64,000 nt of DNA, taken from NCBI GenBank assembly GCA_018266055.1, contig JAFDYT010000013.1, positions 1-64,000 of the forward strand. The letters are read 5' to 3'. How positions within the stretch are numbered: the first letter of the stretch is position 1; each line of letters starts with the position of its first letter. This document shows, piece by piece, positions 7,914 to 16,096 of this stretch. A model generated the notes under the pieces. That model searched no databases, was not told the DNA's origin, and saw only the letters and a list, made by a program, of their open reading frames with translations. This stretch comes from Bacteroidota bacterium (GTDB taxonomy: Bacteria > Bacteroidota > Bacteroidia > Cytophagales > Cyclobacteriaceae). Position numbers and translations under genes: made by a program.

Positions 7914-10900
7914 TTACATCCGCTTCGGTATCTTACTGAATATATTGCCTAATCCTTCGATCACTTTCAACAAGACTTCATAGTAAAGTGTCAGCGCCAG
8001 CACTATCGTCATAAACCAAATTACACCAAGATTGAAGTACAACGTATCTATGTTGCGGCTCAGAAAATGCTTGGAAGGCATGTAAAATTGCGCATCAAAA
8101 TCAACCATGTGCTCAGGATCCGGGTCTTTGTAAATGGGGTAGATCTTTTGCACAAGTTTGCCGTCTTTCTCAATCACGCGGTTAAGTTCATCGGAGTTTT
8201 TTACCAACTCGGTGATGGCTTCGTTTTGATAGGAGTTTCTTTCGTCTTCAAACTCGGCTTCCTTTTCTGACGTCCTCGTTCTCCGGTTAATTTCCTTATC
8301 CTTCTCCTTGTCGGCCTTGGTATAGCGGTTGTTGTAGAATTTTTTCAGCGCCTCAAAAAACTGAACCGTTTCGACGTGAGTCATTGAATCGTATTTTCCC
8401 AACGAAAGATTATCGAGGTATTTAAAGCTGTTCATTCCCACTACGCTTAGTTCGTCTTTGATCTCATTTTTAAGAACGACTAAATTCTTATTCACCACGT
8501 CCTGTACAGCGGGTTGAGGATTTTTATAATTAAGATTCACGAAGTCAAGCCGGCTCTCCAAGTCAGGAATGTAATACACTTTCTTGTAGTCCGCATCGGC
8601 CATGATTTTATCGTACAAATAAAACTGTTGCTCAAACTCGTTGTCCTTGTATTGCGCCACCATCGCTGCTTCAAACGCCCATCGCGACGCCATCATATCT
8701 CCCACCATAGGCACCGTAGCTGTGTTGCCAATGATTGGATTAAGTTTATCGAACTTCACCACTACTCCACTCAATATCAATTGCGGAATCAACAAAATAG
8801 GGATGAGAATATAGATGGTTACTGCCGAATTAAAGGCCGACGAAATATTAAGCCCTAACAAATTGGCAAAGCATGAAGTGGTAAACAGGATCGCCCAGTG
8901 AATCAAAAACATTTCCCTGATCTGGAGAATGTAATTGCCCACGAGTACGAACAGGAATGTCTGAATCGCTGAGATCGCAAACAGAATTGAAATTTTAGAA
9001 AAAATATAACTGCTTCGGTTGAGGTGAAGGAATTTTTCTCGCTTCAAAATCTTACGGTCGCGAATGATTTCTTCGGCGCTCACCGTAAGTCCCATGAACA
9101 GTGCCACTATCACACTCATAAAAAAGTAGGCTGGCATGTTTAAGTTCTTGCTAAAAATATAGCCGATGTTAAGTTGGTCGTCGGAGTTGTAGTAACGCAC
9201 GATGAAAGCAAGAATAAAAGCAAGCGCTGGTGCTTCGAGCAGGTTGATGACCAGATATTGCGTATTGCTAAACTTCGAAAGGATATCGCGCATCGAAAAG
9301 AGATGCGTCTGCATAAACCAGTTCGGGATTCGCAAGGTGGAGTGAGGCGTTTCACTCTGCCGCGTTACCGACGGGTATTTCACTTTGTCAACAAACGTTT
9401 TGTTCCACTGCTCAGGCGAAAATTTTCGTTCGTTGGTAAAATTTCCAAACTCGTTGATGACTTTGGTTTCAATGATGTTAAATATCTGCTCAGGGTTCAC
9501 ATTTCCGCAGGCGCCGCACTCTCCTTCATCGCTATTCACCATGCTGATATTTTTCTTGAAGTAGATTACAGCCTCCACGGGATTTCCGTAGTAAATCTGA
9601 TAGCCTCCGGTATCGAGAATAAGGAGACGATCAAACATTTTAAAGATGTCGGATGAGGGTTGGTGAATCACAGCGAACACAAGTTTTCCCTTGAGCGAAA
9701 GCTCCTTGAGTAAGTCAATGATATTCTCTGAATCCCTCGACGAAAGTCCCGACGTTGGCTCATCTACAAAAAGCACCGCCGGCTCACGTAACAACTCCAA
9801 TCCAATGTTCAGGCGCTTGCGCTGACCACCGCTGATTGTTTTTTGCAAAGGCGATCCTACCTTAAGGTCTTTGGCTTCGTTTAGCCCCAGATCATCAAGT
9901 GTTTTTAATACAAGCCAATCGATCTCTTCTTCATTGAGATGACTGAAACAAAGTTTGGCAGCGAAGTATAAATTCTGATAAACAGTAAGGTCTTCAATCA
10001 ACAAATCGTCCTGAGGCACAAAGCCGATAACGCCTTCAATTTTTTCTGGCTCGTTGTGAATATCAATCCCATTGATGAGCACCTTGCCGCTCGAAGGCCT
10101 TTCGTTTCCGTTTAGCACATGCAGCAGCGTACTTTTGCCGGCACCGCTTGCTCCCATCAGCGCCACTAAATTGCCCGACTCCTCTACCACGGTAACATCT
10201 CGTAGCCCAAGCCTCCCGTTCTTGAATTGATACGAAATGTTTTTCGCTTCAAAGCTGGTTTTCGATTGGCCGCCGCTCTTTTTAAAAGCCGCGAGCAAAG
10301 CTCCATAATACACAGGCTCCACGGCGCCCCAACGAATCGAGCTACCGTTGGCCAACACGCTTACTTTGCCTGATTTCTGTGGCACACCGTTGAGAAATAC
10401 GTCGCTCTTACCCAGGTATTTTAGGAAGTAAAGCTCTACGCCGGGCAAATGCAATACCGTAAGGAAGCCATCGAGGTCAGGTCGAAAAATATGCTTTTTG
10501 GCCGGGCAGTTTTTATCGCTGCTAATAATCAGAAGACTTTCCGATTTTGCCTCCGCTGGCTGCTGCAACTTTACAAATTGTTTTATCTCTTCAAGATCAG
10601 AAAGTTCAATATTGAATTCGGTACTGATGGTTTTGGTCAGATTGTCTTCACGTTCAGAAATCGATCCATCGGCCAGCACAATATTCATGAGCTCCAGGAG
10701 CACCACCATTTTTTGCTTCTGGGTAACTTCTTTATTGATGGCATCACAAATCGAGGCAATCGTCTCTGTCTCCTTAGTTGCGCTCAGTTTATCAGAAATC
10801 TCACGCACATATTCATCAAACAGGCGAATGTGCTTCTCCATAGAAGGGAGACTCAGGTGATCCTCCAAAAATTCCTGGATGTAAGCTCGTTCTTGTGCGG

Positions 10901-10967
10901 TTACGGTATCTTCTTTGGCCACAAAGGCAAACAAGCGGATGATGGCTTTTAATACAGGCTCGCTCAT
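7914..10967 (-). CDS. ABCG-type transporter with TerB-like and FHA-like N-terminal domains
   Basis: 1017 residues in one chain. Residues about 1-140 form a helical TerB-like domain (acidic 'LADGSISEREDNL' motif). About 150-240 is a beta-rich stretch ('YLGKSDVFLNGVPQKSG') resembling an FHA or FHA-like domain. About 245-470 is the ABC ATPase, with Walker A GASGAGKST, Q-loop 'GFVPQDDLL', signature SGGQRKR, Walker B 'VLFVDEPTSGLSS' and switch His in 'AVIHQPSS'. This motif set is typical of the ABCG/White family. The rest is an ABC-2 membrane domain with a large polar loop (about 810-950). It is the first gene of a five-gene run and may export a lipid-linked or polymer substrate; the substrate is unknown. 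Confidence 0.9.
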   Translation of the reverse strand: MSEPVLKAIIRLFAFVAKEDTVTAQERAYIQEFLEDHLSLPSMEKHIRLFDEYVREISDKLSATKETETIASICDAINKEVTQKQKMVVLLELMNIVLADGSISEREDNLTKTISTEFNIELSDLEEIKQFVKLQQPAEAKSESLLIISSDKNCPAKKHIFRPDLDGFLTVLHLPGVELYFLKYLGKSDVFLNGVPQKSGKVSVLANGSSIRWGAVEPVYYGALLAAFKKSGGQSKTSFEAKNISYQFKNGRLGLRDVTVVEESGNLVALMGASGAGKSTLLHVLNGNERPSSGKVLINGIDIHNEPEKIEGVIGFVPQDDLLIEDLTVYQNLYFAAKLCFSHLNEEEIDWLVLKTLDDLGLNEAKDLKVGSPLQKTISGGQRKRLNIGLELLREPAVLFVDEPTSGLSSRDSENIIDLLKELSLKGKLVFAVIHQPSSDIFKMFDRLLILDTGGYQIYYGNPVEAVIYFKKNISMVNSDEGECGACGNVNPEQIFNIIETKVINEFGNFTNERKFSPEQWNKTFVDKVKYPSVTRQSETPHSTLRIPNWFMQTHLFSMRDILSKFSNTQYLVINLLEAPALAFILAFIVRYYNSDDQLNIGYIFSKNLNMPAYFFMSVIVALFMGLTVSAEEIIRDRKILKREKFLHLNRSSYIFSKISILFAISAIQTFLFVLVGNYILQIREMFLIHWAILFTTSCFANLLGLNISSAFNSAVTIYILIPILLIPQLILSGVVVKFDKLNPIIGNTATVPMVGDMMASRWAFEAAMVAQYKDNEFEQQFYLYDKIMADADYKKVYYIPDLESRLDFVNLNYKNPQPAVQDVVNKNLVVLKNEIKDELSVVGMNSFKYLDNLSLGKYDSMTHVETVQFFEALKKFYNNRYTKADKEKDKEINRRTRTSEKEAEFEDERNSYQNEAITELVKNSDELNRVIEKDGKLVQKIYPIYKDPDPEHMVDFDAQFYMPSKHFLSRNIDTLYFNLGVIWFMTIVLALTLYYEVLLKVIEGLGNIFSKIPKRM

Positions 10968-10983
10968 GGAAAATTTATTTCAT

Positions 10984-11013
10984 TAAAGATAAGAAACAGC
11001 CACCAATTTCAAG
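10984..11013 (-). promoter_or_regulatory. Probable promoter of the ABC transporter/acyltransferase gene run
   Basis: On the minus strand CTTG (11013-11010), an 18-base spacer and TATCTTTA (10991-10984) resemble the Bacteroidota consensus TTTG-19-TAnnTTTG with one mismatch in the -7 box. It lies 17 bases from the ATG at 10967. Confidence 0.45.
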
Positions 11014-11093
11014 GCTGTGCCCGGTAAAGTAACTATTAAATGAATGGGCAAACAACTTTACAATCGCGACGCCCATACGCTGGCCGGAAAATA

Positions 11094-11122
11094 AAAAAGC
11101 CCCGCAAAAGGCAGGGCTTTTT
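11094..11122 (-). terminator. Intrinsic terminator after the lipoprotein gene at 11141
   Basis: AAAAAGCCC (11094-11102) pairs with GGGCTTTTT (11114-11122), giving a 9-bp stem with a short loop and T-runs on both sides. It is 19 bases past the stop at 11141 and would end transcription of that minus-strand gene. It also separates that gene from the ABC transporter promoter. Confidence 0.85.
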
Positions 11123-11140
11123 GTTGTGAATGAGTTAACC

Positions 11141-12028
11141 TTAGTCGGTGATCGACTTTCTTAATTTTTCGATAGTAGCGGTAAGCGCTGCAAGGTTCTT
11201 GTCACTTAAGATAAGATCAGAACGATTGTTCTTAATCTGCTCTTCAATGTTCATGGCTTTGTAGCTAGACTGTAACGAGTTCAAATCTACCAGCAACGAA
11301 GTGATCGGCTCTGATTGCTCAACAGTGCTCAGCATTTTCACTAGTTCGTCTACCGATTCGCGCTGTTGAATCACCACTCGGATGAGCGGAGTAAGAATCA
11401 GGTTGCGGTCGTCGTCTTTCAAAATATTTTTCGGGTACGATTTGATCAGTCCGGTAGAGATGTACAACCCTTCGATAAAGCTTCCAGTCAGCATGAGCGC
11501 TGCAGGTTTGTTGCGGTTGTCGTTCTTCAGGTATTTTTCAGTTTGATGGATCGCCTGGTTCACCATGTTCGCCAGAGAATCTTTCACAGAAATATTGGAT
11601 TCAAAGCGCTTCAGAAGTTCCGCATCAAAAGTTCCTAGCACACCGAGGTTATCCGCCAGTTTTTTGGCTGAATTCATATAGTTGATCGCTTCCTGAGTCT
11701 TATCGTACGAAACAAGGTATCCAATGTCTGACGCATAAACCCCAAGGTTCAACGCGGCTTTATCATTACGGGTAAGGTACTGCTCTGCCTTTTTACGGTC
11801 GCTAAGCAGGCTCTGGTTAAACTCTGCGCCGCTGGCCTGAAGCATGTAGGGGATTTCTGAAGGGGAAGGGATGTTATATACTACATCTTCAATTTCATCT
11901 TTTAATGATTCTTCGGCTTGCTTAAACTCGTCGGAGTTTTCATTTTTTTCTTTCTTGGAACCACAAGACCAAAGGCCCAAAATCAATAGGAGCGAAATAG
12001 AGGCTATTCCAAAACGGGTAACTTTCAT
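11141..12028 (-). CDS. Uncharacterised lipoprotein
   Basis: 295 residues. The N-terminus is a lipoprotein signal with lipobox LWSC (Cys22 region) followed by a charged linker 'GSKKEKNENSDEF'. The remainder is almost entirely helical and polar, with 'NLGVYASDIGYLVSYDKTQ' and several heptad-like stretches, but no recognised enzyme motif. The 'NLGVYxxDxxY' type motif is seen in lipoproteins of many Bacteroidota genomes; no function can be given. It stands alone, ends at a strong terminator and is separated from its neighbours by 120-170 bases on each side. Confidence 0.8.
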   Translation of the reverse strand: MKVTRFGIASISLLLILGLWSCGSKKEKNENSDEFKQAEESLKDEIEDVVYNIPSPSEIPYMLQASGAEFNQSLLSDRKKAEQYLTRNDKAALNLGVYASDIGYLVSYDKTQEAINYMNSAKKLADNLGVLGTFDAELLKRFESNISVKDSLANMVNQAIHQTEKYLKNDNRNKPAALMLTGSFIEGLYISTGLIKSYPKNILKDDDRNLILTPLIRVVIQQRESVDELVKMLSTVEQSEPITSLLVDLNSLQSSYKAMNIEEQIKNNRSDLILSDKNLAALTATIEKLRKSITD

Positions 12029-12149
12029 GGGTTTGTTATTTTAAACTTCTCAATTTTACTATAATTTTTCAAAACCTTTACTGCCTGATCGTTAATTTAT
12101 TGATAAACCTTTGCGGAATGACACTGAGCAACGATCACTTACCGGTCAA

Positions 12150-14066
12150 TTACAACTTAAGCCGAACAAACGCTTCCATCGCCGCATACTCGGCAAGGCC
12201 TAGCTTATTATAAAGTATTGCCGTAGCCCGGTTACGATCTTCGGCACGTTGCCAGAACTCGCGGGCATCGTTGCCCTGGTACACCACGCCATCCTTTTGC
12301 GACTGGTGTTTAAATACTCCCATCCGCTTACGCATCACCTGATCGGGGCTCATCGGCACAGCCATCTCAATCAAATCAATATCCCACTCGGCCCAGGCTC
12401 CTTTGTACAACCACGTCCAGCAATCTTTCATGAACGGCTCTTTTTTGAGTCGGTGCAGGGCCTCAATCACGGCATCAAGACAAACCTTATGTGTACCGTG
12501 CGGATCAGCCAAATCTCCGGCGGCATAGATCTGGTGCGGCTTCACGTCTGCAATTAATTGAGTAACTATTTTATAATCTTCCTCCCCCAACGGTTTTTTC
12601 TGTACAGTACCGGTTTCGTAAAACGGCATGTTGAGGAAGTGAATATTTTCTTGTGGAACGCCCACAAAGCGGCAGGTATTTTTGGCCTCGCTTACGCGAA
12701 TCAGTCCTTTAATATTCCGCACGGCCTCAATATCTTTTTCGCCTTTCTTCTTGCGCTCCAAAAAACCGTTGGCCTCAAAATACATTTTGTCGGTAGCCTC
12801 GTTGCTCAACGCAAACTTTGAATTGAAATCGCGAACAAACTCGATAAACCGGAGCGCCTCGTCGTCGGCCACGGCTATATTTCCGGAAGTCTGGTACGCC
12901 ACGTGCACATCGTGCCCCTGATCTACCAATCGCTGGAACGTACCACCCATCGAAATAATATCATCGTCGGGATGCGGGCTGAAAATAATCACCCGCTTGC
13001 GTGCAGGTACTGCCCGCTCAGGCCTGTATGTATCGTCGGCATTCGGTTTGCCACCAGGCCAACCGGTAATGGTGTGTTGCACCCAGTTAAATACTTCAAT
13101 ATTGATATCATACGCCTGGCCGTAGCGGGCCAAGAGTTCGCTCAGTCCATTTTCGTTGTAGTCTTCGTTGGTGAGCATCAAAATCGGTTTCTCCAGCGTG
13201 AGTGCCAGGTTCGTCACCGCTTTTTTGATCATGATTGTGTTCCACTCCACGGTATCAAACAACCACGGTGTTTTGCGGCGACTCAATCCTGCGGCGCACG
13301 ATTCGTCCATCACGATCTGTGCGTTGGGATGTCCTTGCAAATACGAGGCGGGCAAATGCTCAGCCACCGGGCCTTCTACTGCCTGCCGTATTATGGGCGA
13401 TTTATGCTCACCCCATGCAATGAGAACGATGCGTTTGGCCTGCATGATTTTTTTTACTCCGAGTGTGATCGCTTTACGCGGAACGTTGGCGATACCACCA
13501 AAGTCGAGGCCTGCATCCGACCGCGTAGTAAAATCCAACGTAATCAGGCGGGTAAGCGAATCAATGTGTGAGCCAGGCTCATTGAAGCCGATGTGTCCGT
13601 TTCGTCCAATTCCAAGCAATTGAAAATCCAATCCGCCCGCATCGGTGATCATCTTTTCATACGCCTCACAAAACGCCTTGACAGAATCCATGCCGATGGT
13701 TCCATCTGGCACGTGAAACTGATTTTTCGGGATATCCACATGGTCAAACAAGTTTTCCTTCATAAACCGATGATAGCTCTGAGGTGCCGTGGGCAACATC
13801 GGATAATATTCATCAAGGTTAAATGAAATCACATTGCTGAAACTCAGGCCTTCTTCTTTGTGCAAACGGATCAACTCTGCATACACTTTTTTGGGCGACG
13901 AACCCGTAGCCAACCCGAGAATGGCGGGTTTACCTTCTTTCTTCTTGCGGATGATCAGATCGGCGATCTCCCGAGCCACCGACTTTGAAGCCTGGTCGGC
14001 AGAAGCATAAATCGAGATCGGAATCTTTTCGAAGTTTATGTGTAGCGTGTGGTTTACGTTGCTCAT
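12150..14066 (-). CDS. nagB: Glucosamine-6-phosphate deaminase fused to a PIG-L/LmbE deacetylase-like domain
   Basis: The start is taken as the ATG at 14066 (MSNVNHTLH), because the 54 residues upstream to 14228 are low-complexity and not NagB-like; this gives 638 residues. The N-terminal half is NagB: 'LGLATGSSPKKVYAELIRL', 'FNLDEYY', 'LLGIGRNGHIGFNEPG'. The C-terminal half (about 365-600) is a PIG-L/LmbE zinc-deacetylase fold with 'IFSPHPDDDIISMGGT' and 'AGDLADPHGTH'. NagB converts glucosamine-6-phosphate to fructose-6-phosphate and ammonia. The fused PIG-L domain is common in Bacteroidota NagB proteins and may remove acetyl groups from amino sugars (inference). It is divergent from the glucoamylase-family gene at 14247. 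Confidence 0.92.
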   Translation of the reverse strand: MSNVNHTLHINFEKIPISIYASADQASKSVAREIADLIIRKKKEGKPAILGLATGSSPKKVYAELIRLHKEEGLSFSNVISFNLDEYYPMLPTAPQSYHRFMKENLFDHVDIPKNQFHVPDGTIGMDSVKAFCEAYEKMITDAGGLDFQLLGIGRNGHIGFNEPGSHIDSLTRLITLDFTTRSDAGLDFGGIANVPRKAITLGVKKIMQAKRIVLIAWGEHKSPIIRQAVEGPVAEHLPASYLQGHPNAQIVMDESCAAGLSRRKTPWLFDTVEWNTIMIKKAVTNLALTLEKPILMLTNEDYNENGLSELLARYGQAYDINIEVFNWVQHTITGWPGGKPNADDTYRPERAVPARKRVIIFSPHPDDDIISMGGTFQRLVDQGHDVHVAYQTSGNIAVADDEALRFIEFVRDFNSKFALSNEATDKMYFEANGFLERKKKGEKDIEAVRNIKGLIRVSEAKNTCRFVGVPQENIHFLNMPFYETGTVQKKPLGEEDYKIVTQLIADVKPHQIYAAGDLADPHGTHKVCLDAVIEALHRLKKEPFMKDCWTWLYKGAWAEWDIDLIEMAVPMSPDQVMRKRMGVFKHQSQKDGVVYQGNDAREFWQRAEDRNRATAILYNKLGLAEYAAMEAFVRLKL

Positions 14067-14246
14067 AATTAATTTAAAGGTGAAATGAAGGTTGTATCGA
14101 CAAATTTCTTTTTTTATTTGAATTAACAGCCAAGGATTTTTATAAAAAAGCAATTTTTTTTCTCGTAGGTTAGCATTCGCGATGGCCAATACCATTTTTG
14201 GTAAAGGCCGCGGCAGGTTTTCATTCACTTTTAAATTCTTAACTCT

Positions 14247-15626
14247 ATGCGTTTCGTAGCTGTAATCCTGATGTTGGTTTTGGTTGCCTGTGCTGAAAAA
14301 AAAACAACTGAGGCAACCCGCGAAATCTCCCCGGCTGCGCCGGCAGGATTCATGGATTCACTTTCGCGTCGCACCTTTAACTTCTTTTGGGATCTGGCCG
14401 ACCCTTCTACCGGCAACCAGCCCGACCGCTGGCCTTCCGAAAGCTTTTCGAGTATTGCGGCCACAGGCTTCGGGCTCACCAGCTACCTGATCGGCGTGGA
14501 GCGAGGTTACATCACACGCGAGCAAGCCGCCGAACGAGTAGTGAAAACCCTTCGGTTCTTTAGCAAGGCTCCCAAAGGAGACAAACCCGCCGACGTCACC
14601 GGCTACAAAGGATTTTTCTACCATTTCATTGATATGAAAACCGGCCTTCGCTTCAAAAGCGTCGAGCTTTCTACCATCGACACGGGTTTATTGATGTCTG
14701 GAATTTTAAGTTGCCAATCGTACTTCGATGGCGATAATGAAACTGAAAAAGAAATCCGATCGCTGGCCGATACACTCTTCCTGGCTGTAGAGTGGGACTG
14801 GGCGATGAACGGTCAGGAAACCATGAGCATGGGCTGGCATCCGGAAGACGGATTTATCAATGCCTCGTGGAAAGGCTACAACGAAGGAATGATTCTCTAC
14901 ATCATGGGCCTGGGGTCTCCTACCCATCCAATACCTGACAATAGCTGGAAAGGATGGACCAAAACTTATCAATGGGGAAATTACCTCGGCTATGAGCACA
15001 TCAACTTCGGGCCGCTCTTCGGGCATCAGTATTCGCACATGTATGTTGACTTTAAAGGTATTCAGGATGAATACACCAAAGCCAAAGGCATCGACTACTT
15101 TGAAAATTCACGCCGCGCTACGCTGGCTAACCGCGAATACTGTATCAGGAATTCTGGCGGATGGATTGGCTACGATGAAAATACGTGGGGGCTTACCGCC
15201 TGCGACGGACCCGGCAATGACAACAAGACTAACCCTAACATGGCGTACATGAGCTACAGCGCACGCGGCGCAGCGCAATGGTACACACAAGACGATGGTA
15301 CCATCGCCCCAACAGCCGCCGGTGGATCAATCCCTTTCGCACCCGAAGTTTGTATCCCGGCCCTTGAGTCGATGTATGCCAAGTACGGCGACAAAATTTA
15401 TAGTAAGTATGGATTTAAGGATGCATTCAACCTAACGATTGAATACAAAGACGGTACTAAAGGCTGGACTGACAAAGACTATCTGGGCATTGATCAGGGT
15501 CCGATCTTGATTCAGATCGAAAACCACAAAAACGGTTTTGTCTGGAACCTGATGAAGAAAAACAAATACATCGTCAACGGCCTGAAGAAAGCCGGTTTCA
15601 CCGGTGGCTGGCTGACGACTAATTAA
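14247..15626 (+). CDS. Glucoamylase-family lipoprotein (PF10091)
   Basis: 459 residues with a lipoprotein signal (LVAC, Cys16 region). The rest is one glucoamylase-like (alpha/alpha toroid) domain: 'LSRRTFNFFWDLADP', 'SIAATGFGLTSYLIGVERG', 'SVELSTIDTGLLMSGIL', 'GWHPEDGFINASWKGYNEG', 'HQYSHMYVDFKG'. It matches stand-alone PF10091 proteins of Bacteroidota, often placed beside carbohydrate-uptake genes and proposed to cleave beta-1,2- or other beta-glucans. It lacks the Ig-like domains of its relative at 1-887. Its 180-base upstream region is shared with the divergent nagB gene. The stop overlaps the end of the convergent lipoprotein gene by four bases. Confidence 0.9.
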   Translation: MRFVAVILMLVLVACAEKKTTEATREISPAAPAGFMDSLSRRTFNFFWDLADPSTGNQPDRWPSESFSSIAATGFGLTSYLIGVERGYITREQAAERVVKTLRFFSKAPKGDKPADVTGYKGFFYHFIDMKTGLRFKSVELSTIDTGLLMSGILSCQSYFDGDNETEKEIRSLADTLFLAVEWDWAMNGQETMSMGWHPEDGFINASWKGYNEGMILYIMGLGSPTHPIPDNSWKGWTKTYQWGNYLGYEHINFGPLFGHQYSHMYVDFKGIQDEYTKAKGIDYFENSRRATLANREYCIRNSGGWIGYDENTWGLTACDGPGNDNKTNPNMAYMSYSARGAAQWYTQDDGTIAPTAAGGSIPFAPEVCIPALESMYAKYGDKIYSKYGFKDAFNLTIEYKDGTKGWTDKDYLGIDQGPILIQIENHKNGFVWNLMKKNKYIVNGLKKAGFTGGWLTTN

Positions 15627-16063
15627 TGTTTGTGTTCTGCGTGCTCTTCACCCTCTTCGTGGTCTGGTTTATCGTGCCAGGCTTCTGACAGATGGTGAAA
15701 AAGCGTGTGAATGGCGGTTAGTTTTTCTTTCACAACTTCGTCAGTAGCACCATTTTTAATTTCGTCAGCAAGCGCGCGCGTATCTGTTTTTAGTTGCTGA
15801 AGATTTGCCTTCACTTTTTCATTATCTACTTTTTCGGGGAGAGTCGCCGCCGACCATTTCTCGGCCTCGTCGGCAAGTTGACCGATCAATTTTTTGGCAG
15901 GTTCAACGTTTCCAGAGTCTTTCAGTGGATGATACGATGCCGCCATGATTTCATGAAATGCATCGAGTTCTTTCCACTCTCCGGCCTGATTTTTTTCCTT
16001 TTTACTACAACCTCCCAAAGCGACTATACTTAGGGCTACGATAAGCGTGCTCACAATTTTCAT
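15623..16063 (-). CDS. Small helical lipoprotein with His/Glu-rich tail
   Basis: 146 residues. The lipoprotein signal has lipobox LGGC followed by SKKEKN. The body is predicted helical ('FHEIMAASYHPLKDSGNVEP', 'LADEAEKWSA', 'TLFHHLSEAWH') and ends in an acidic/histidine-rich tail, 'EEGEEHAEHKH', which could bind metal. No family is recognised with certainty; the periodic His and acidic residues suggest a small periplasmic four-helix, metal-binding type protein (inference). It ends within the last codon of the convergent glucoamylase-family gene and lies 33 bases after... the glpD stop in the opposite sense of reading: it is the gene transcribed next after glpD on the same strand. Confidence 0.75.
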   Translation of the reverse strand: MKIVSTLIVALSIVALGGCSKKEKNQAGEWKELDAFHEIMAASYHPLKDSGNVEPAKKLIGQLADEAEKWSAATLPEKVDNEKVKANLQQLKTDTRALADEIKNGATDEVVKEKLTAIHTLFHHLSEAWHDKPDHEEGEEHAEHKH

Positions 16064-16096
16064 TTTGTTCTATTATTAAATTCTAAAATATCATTC

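Noticed and set aside
14067-14228. 54-residue N-terminal extension of the NagB-PIG-L protein
   Set aside because: Homologous NagB sequence begins at the ATG at 14066; the extension is A/T-rich intergenic sequence that must also hold promoters.
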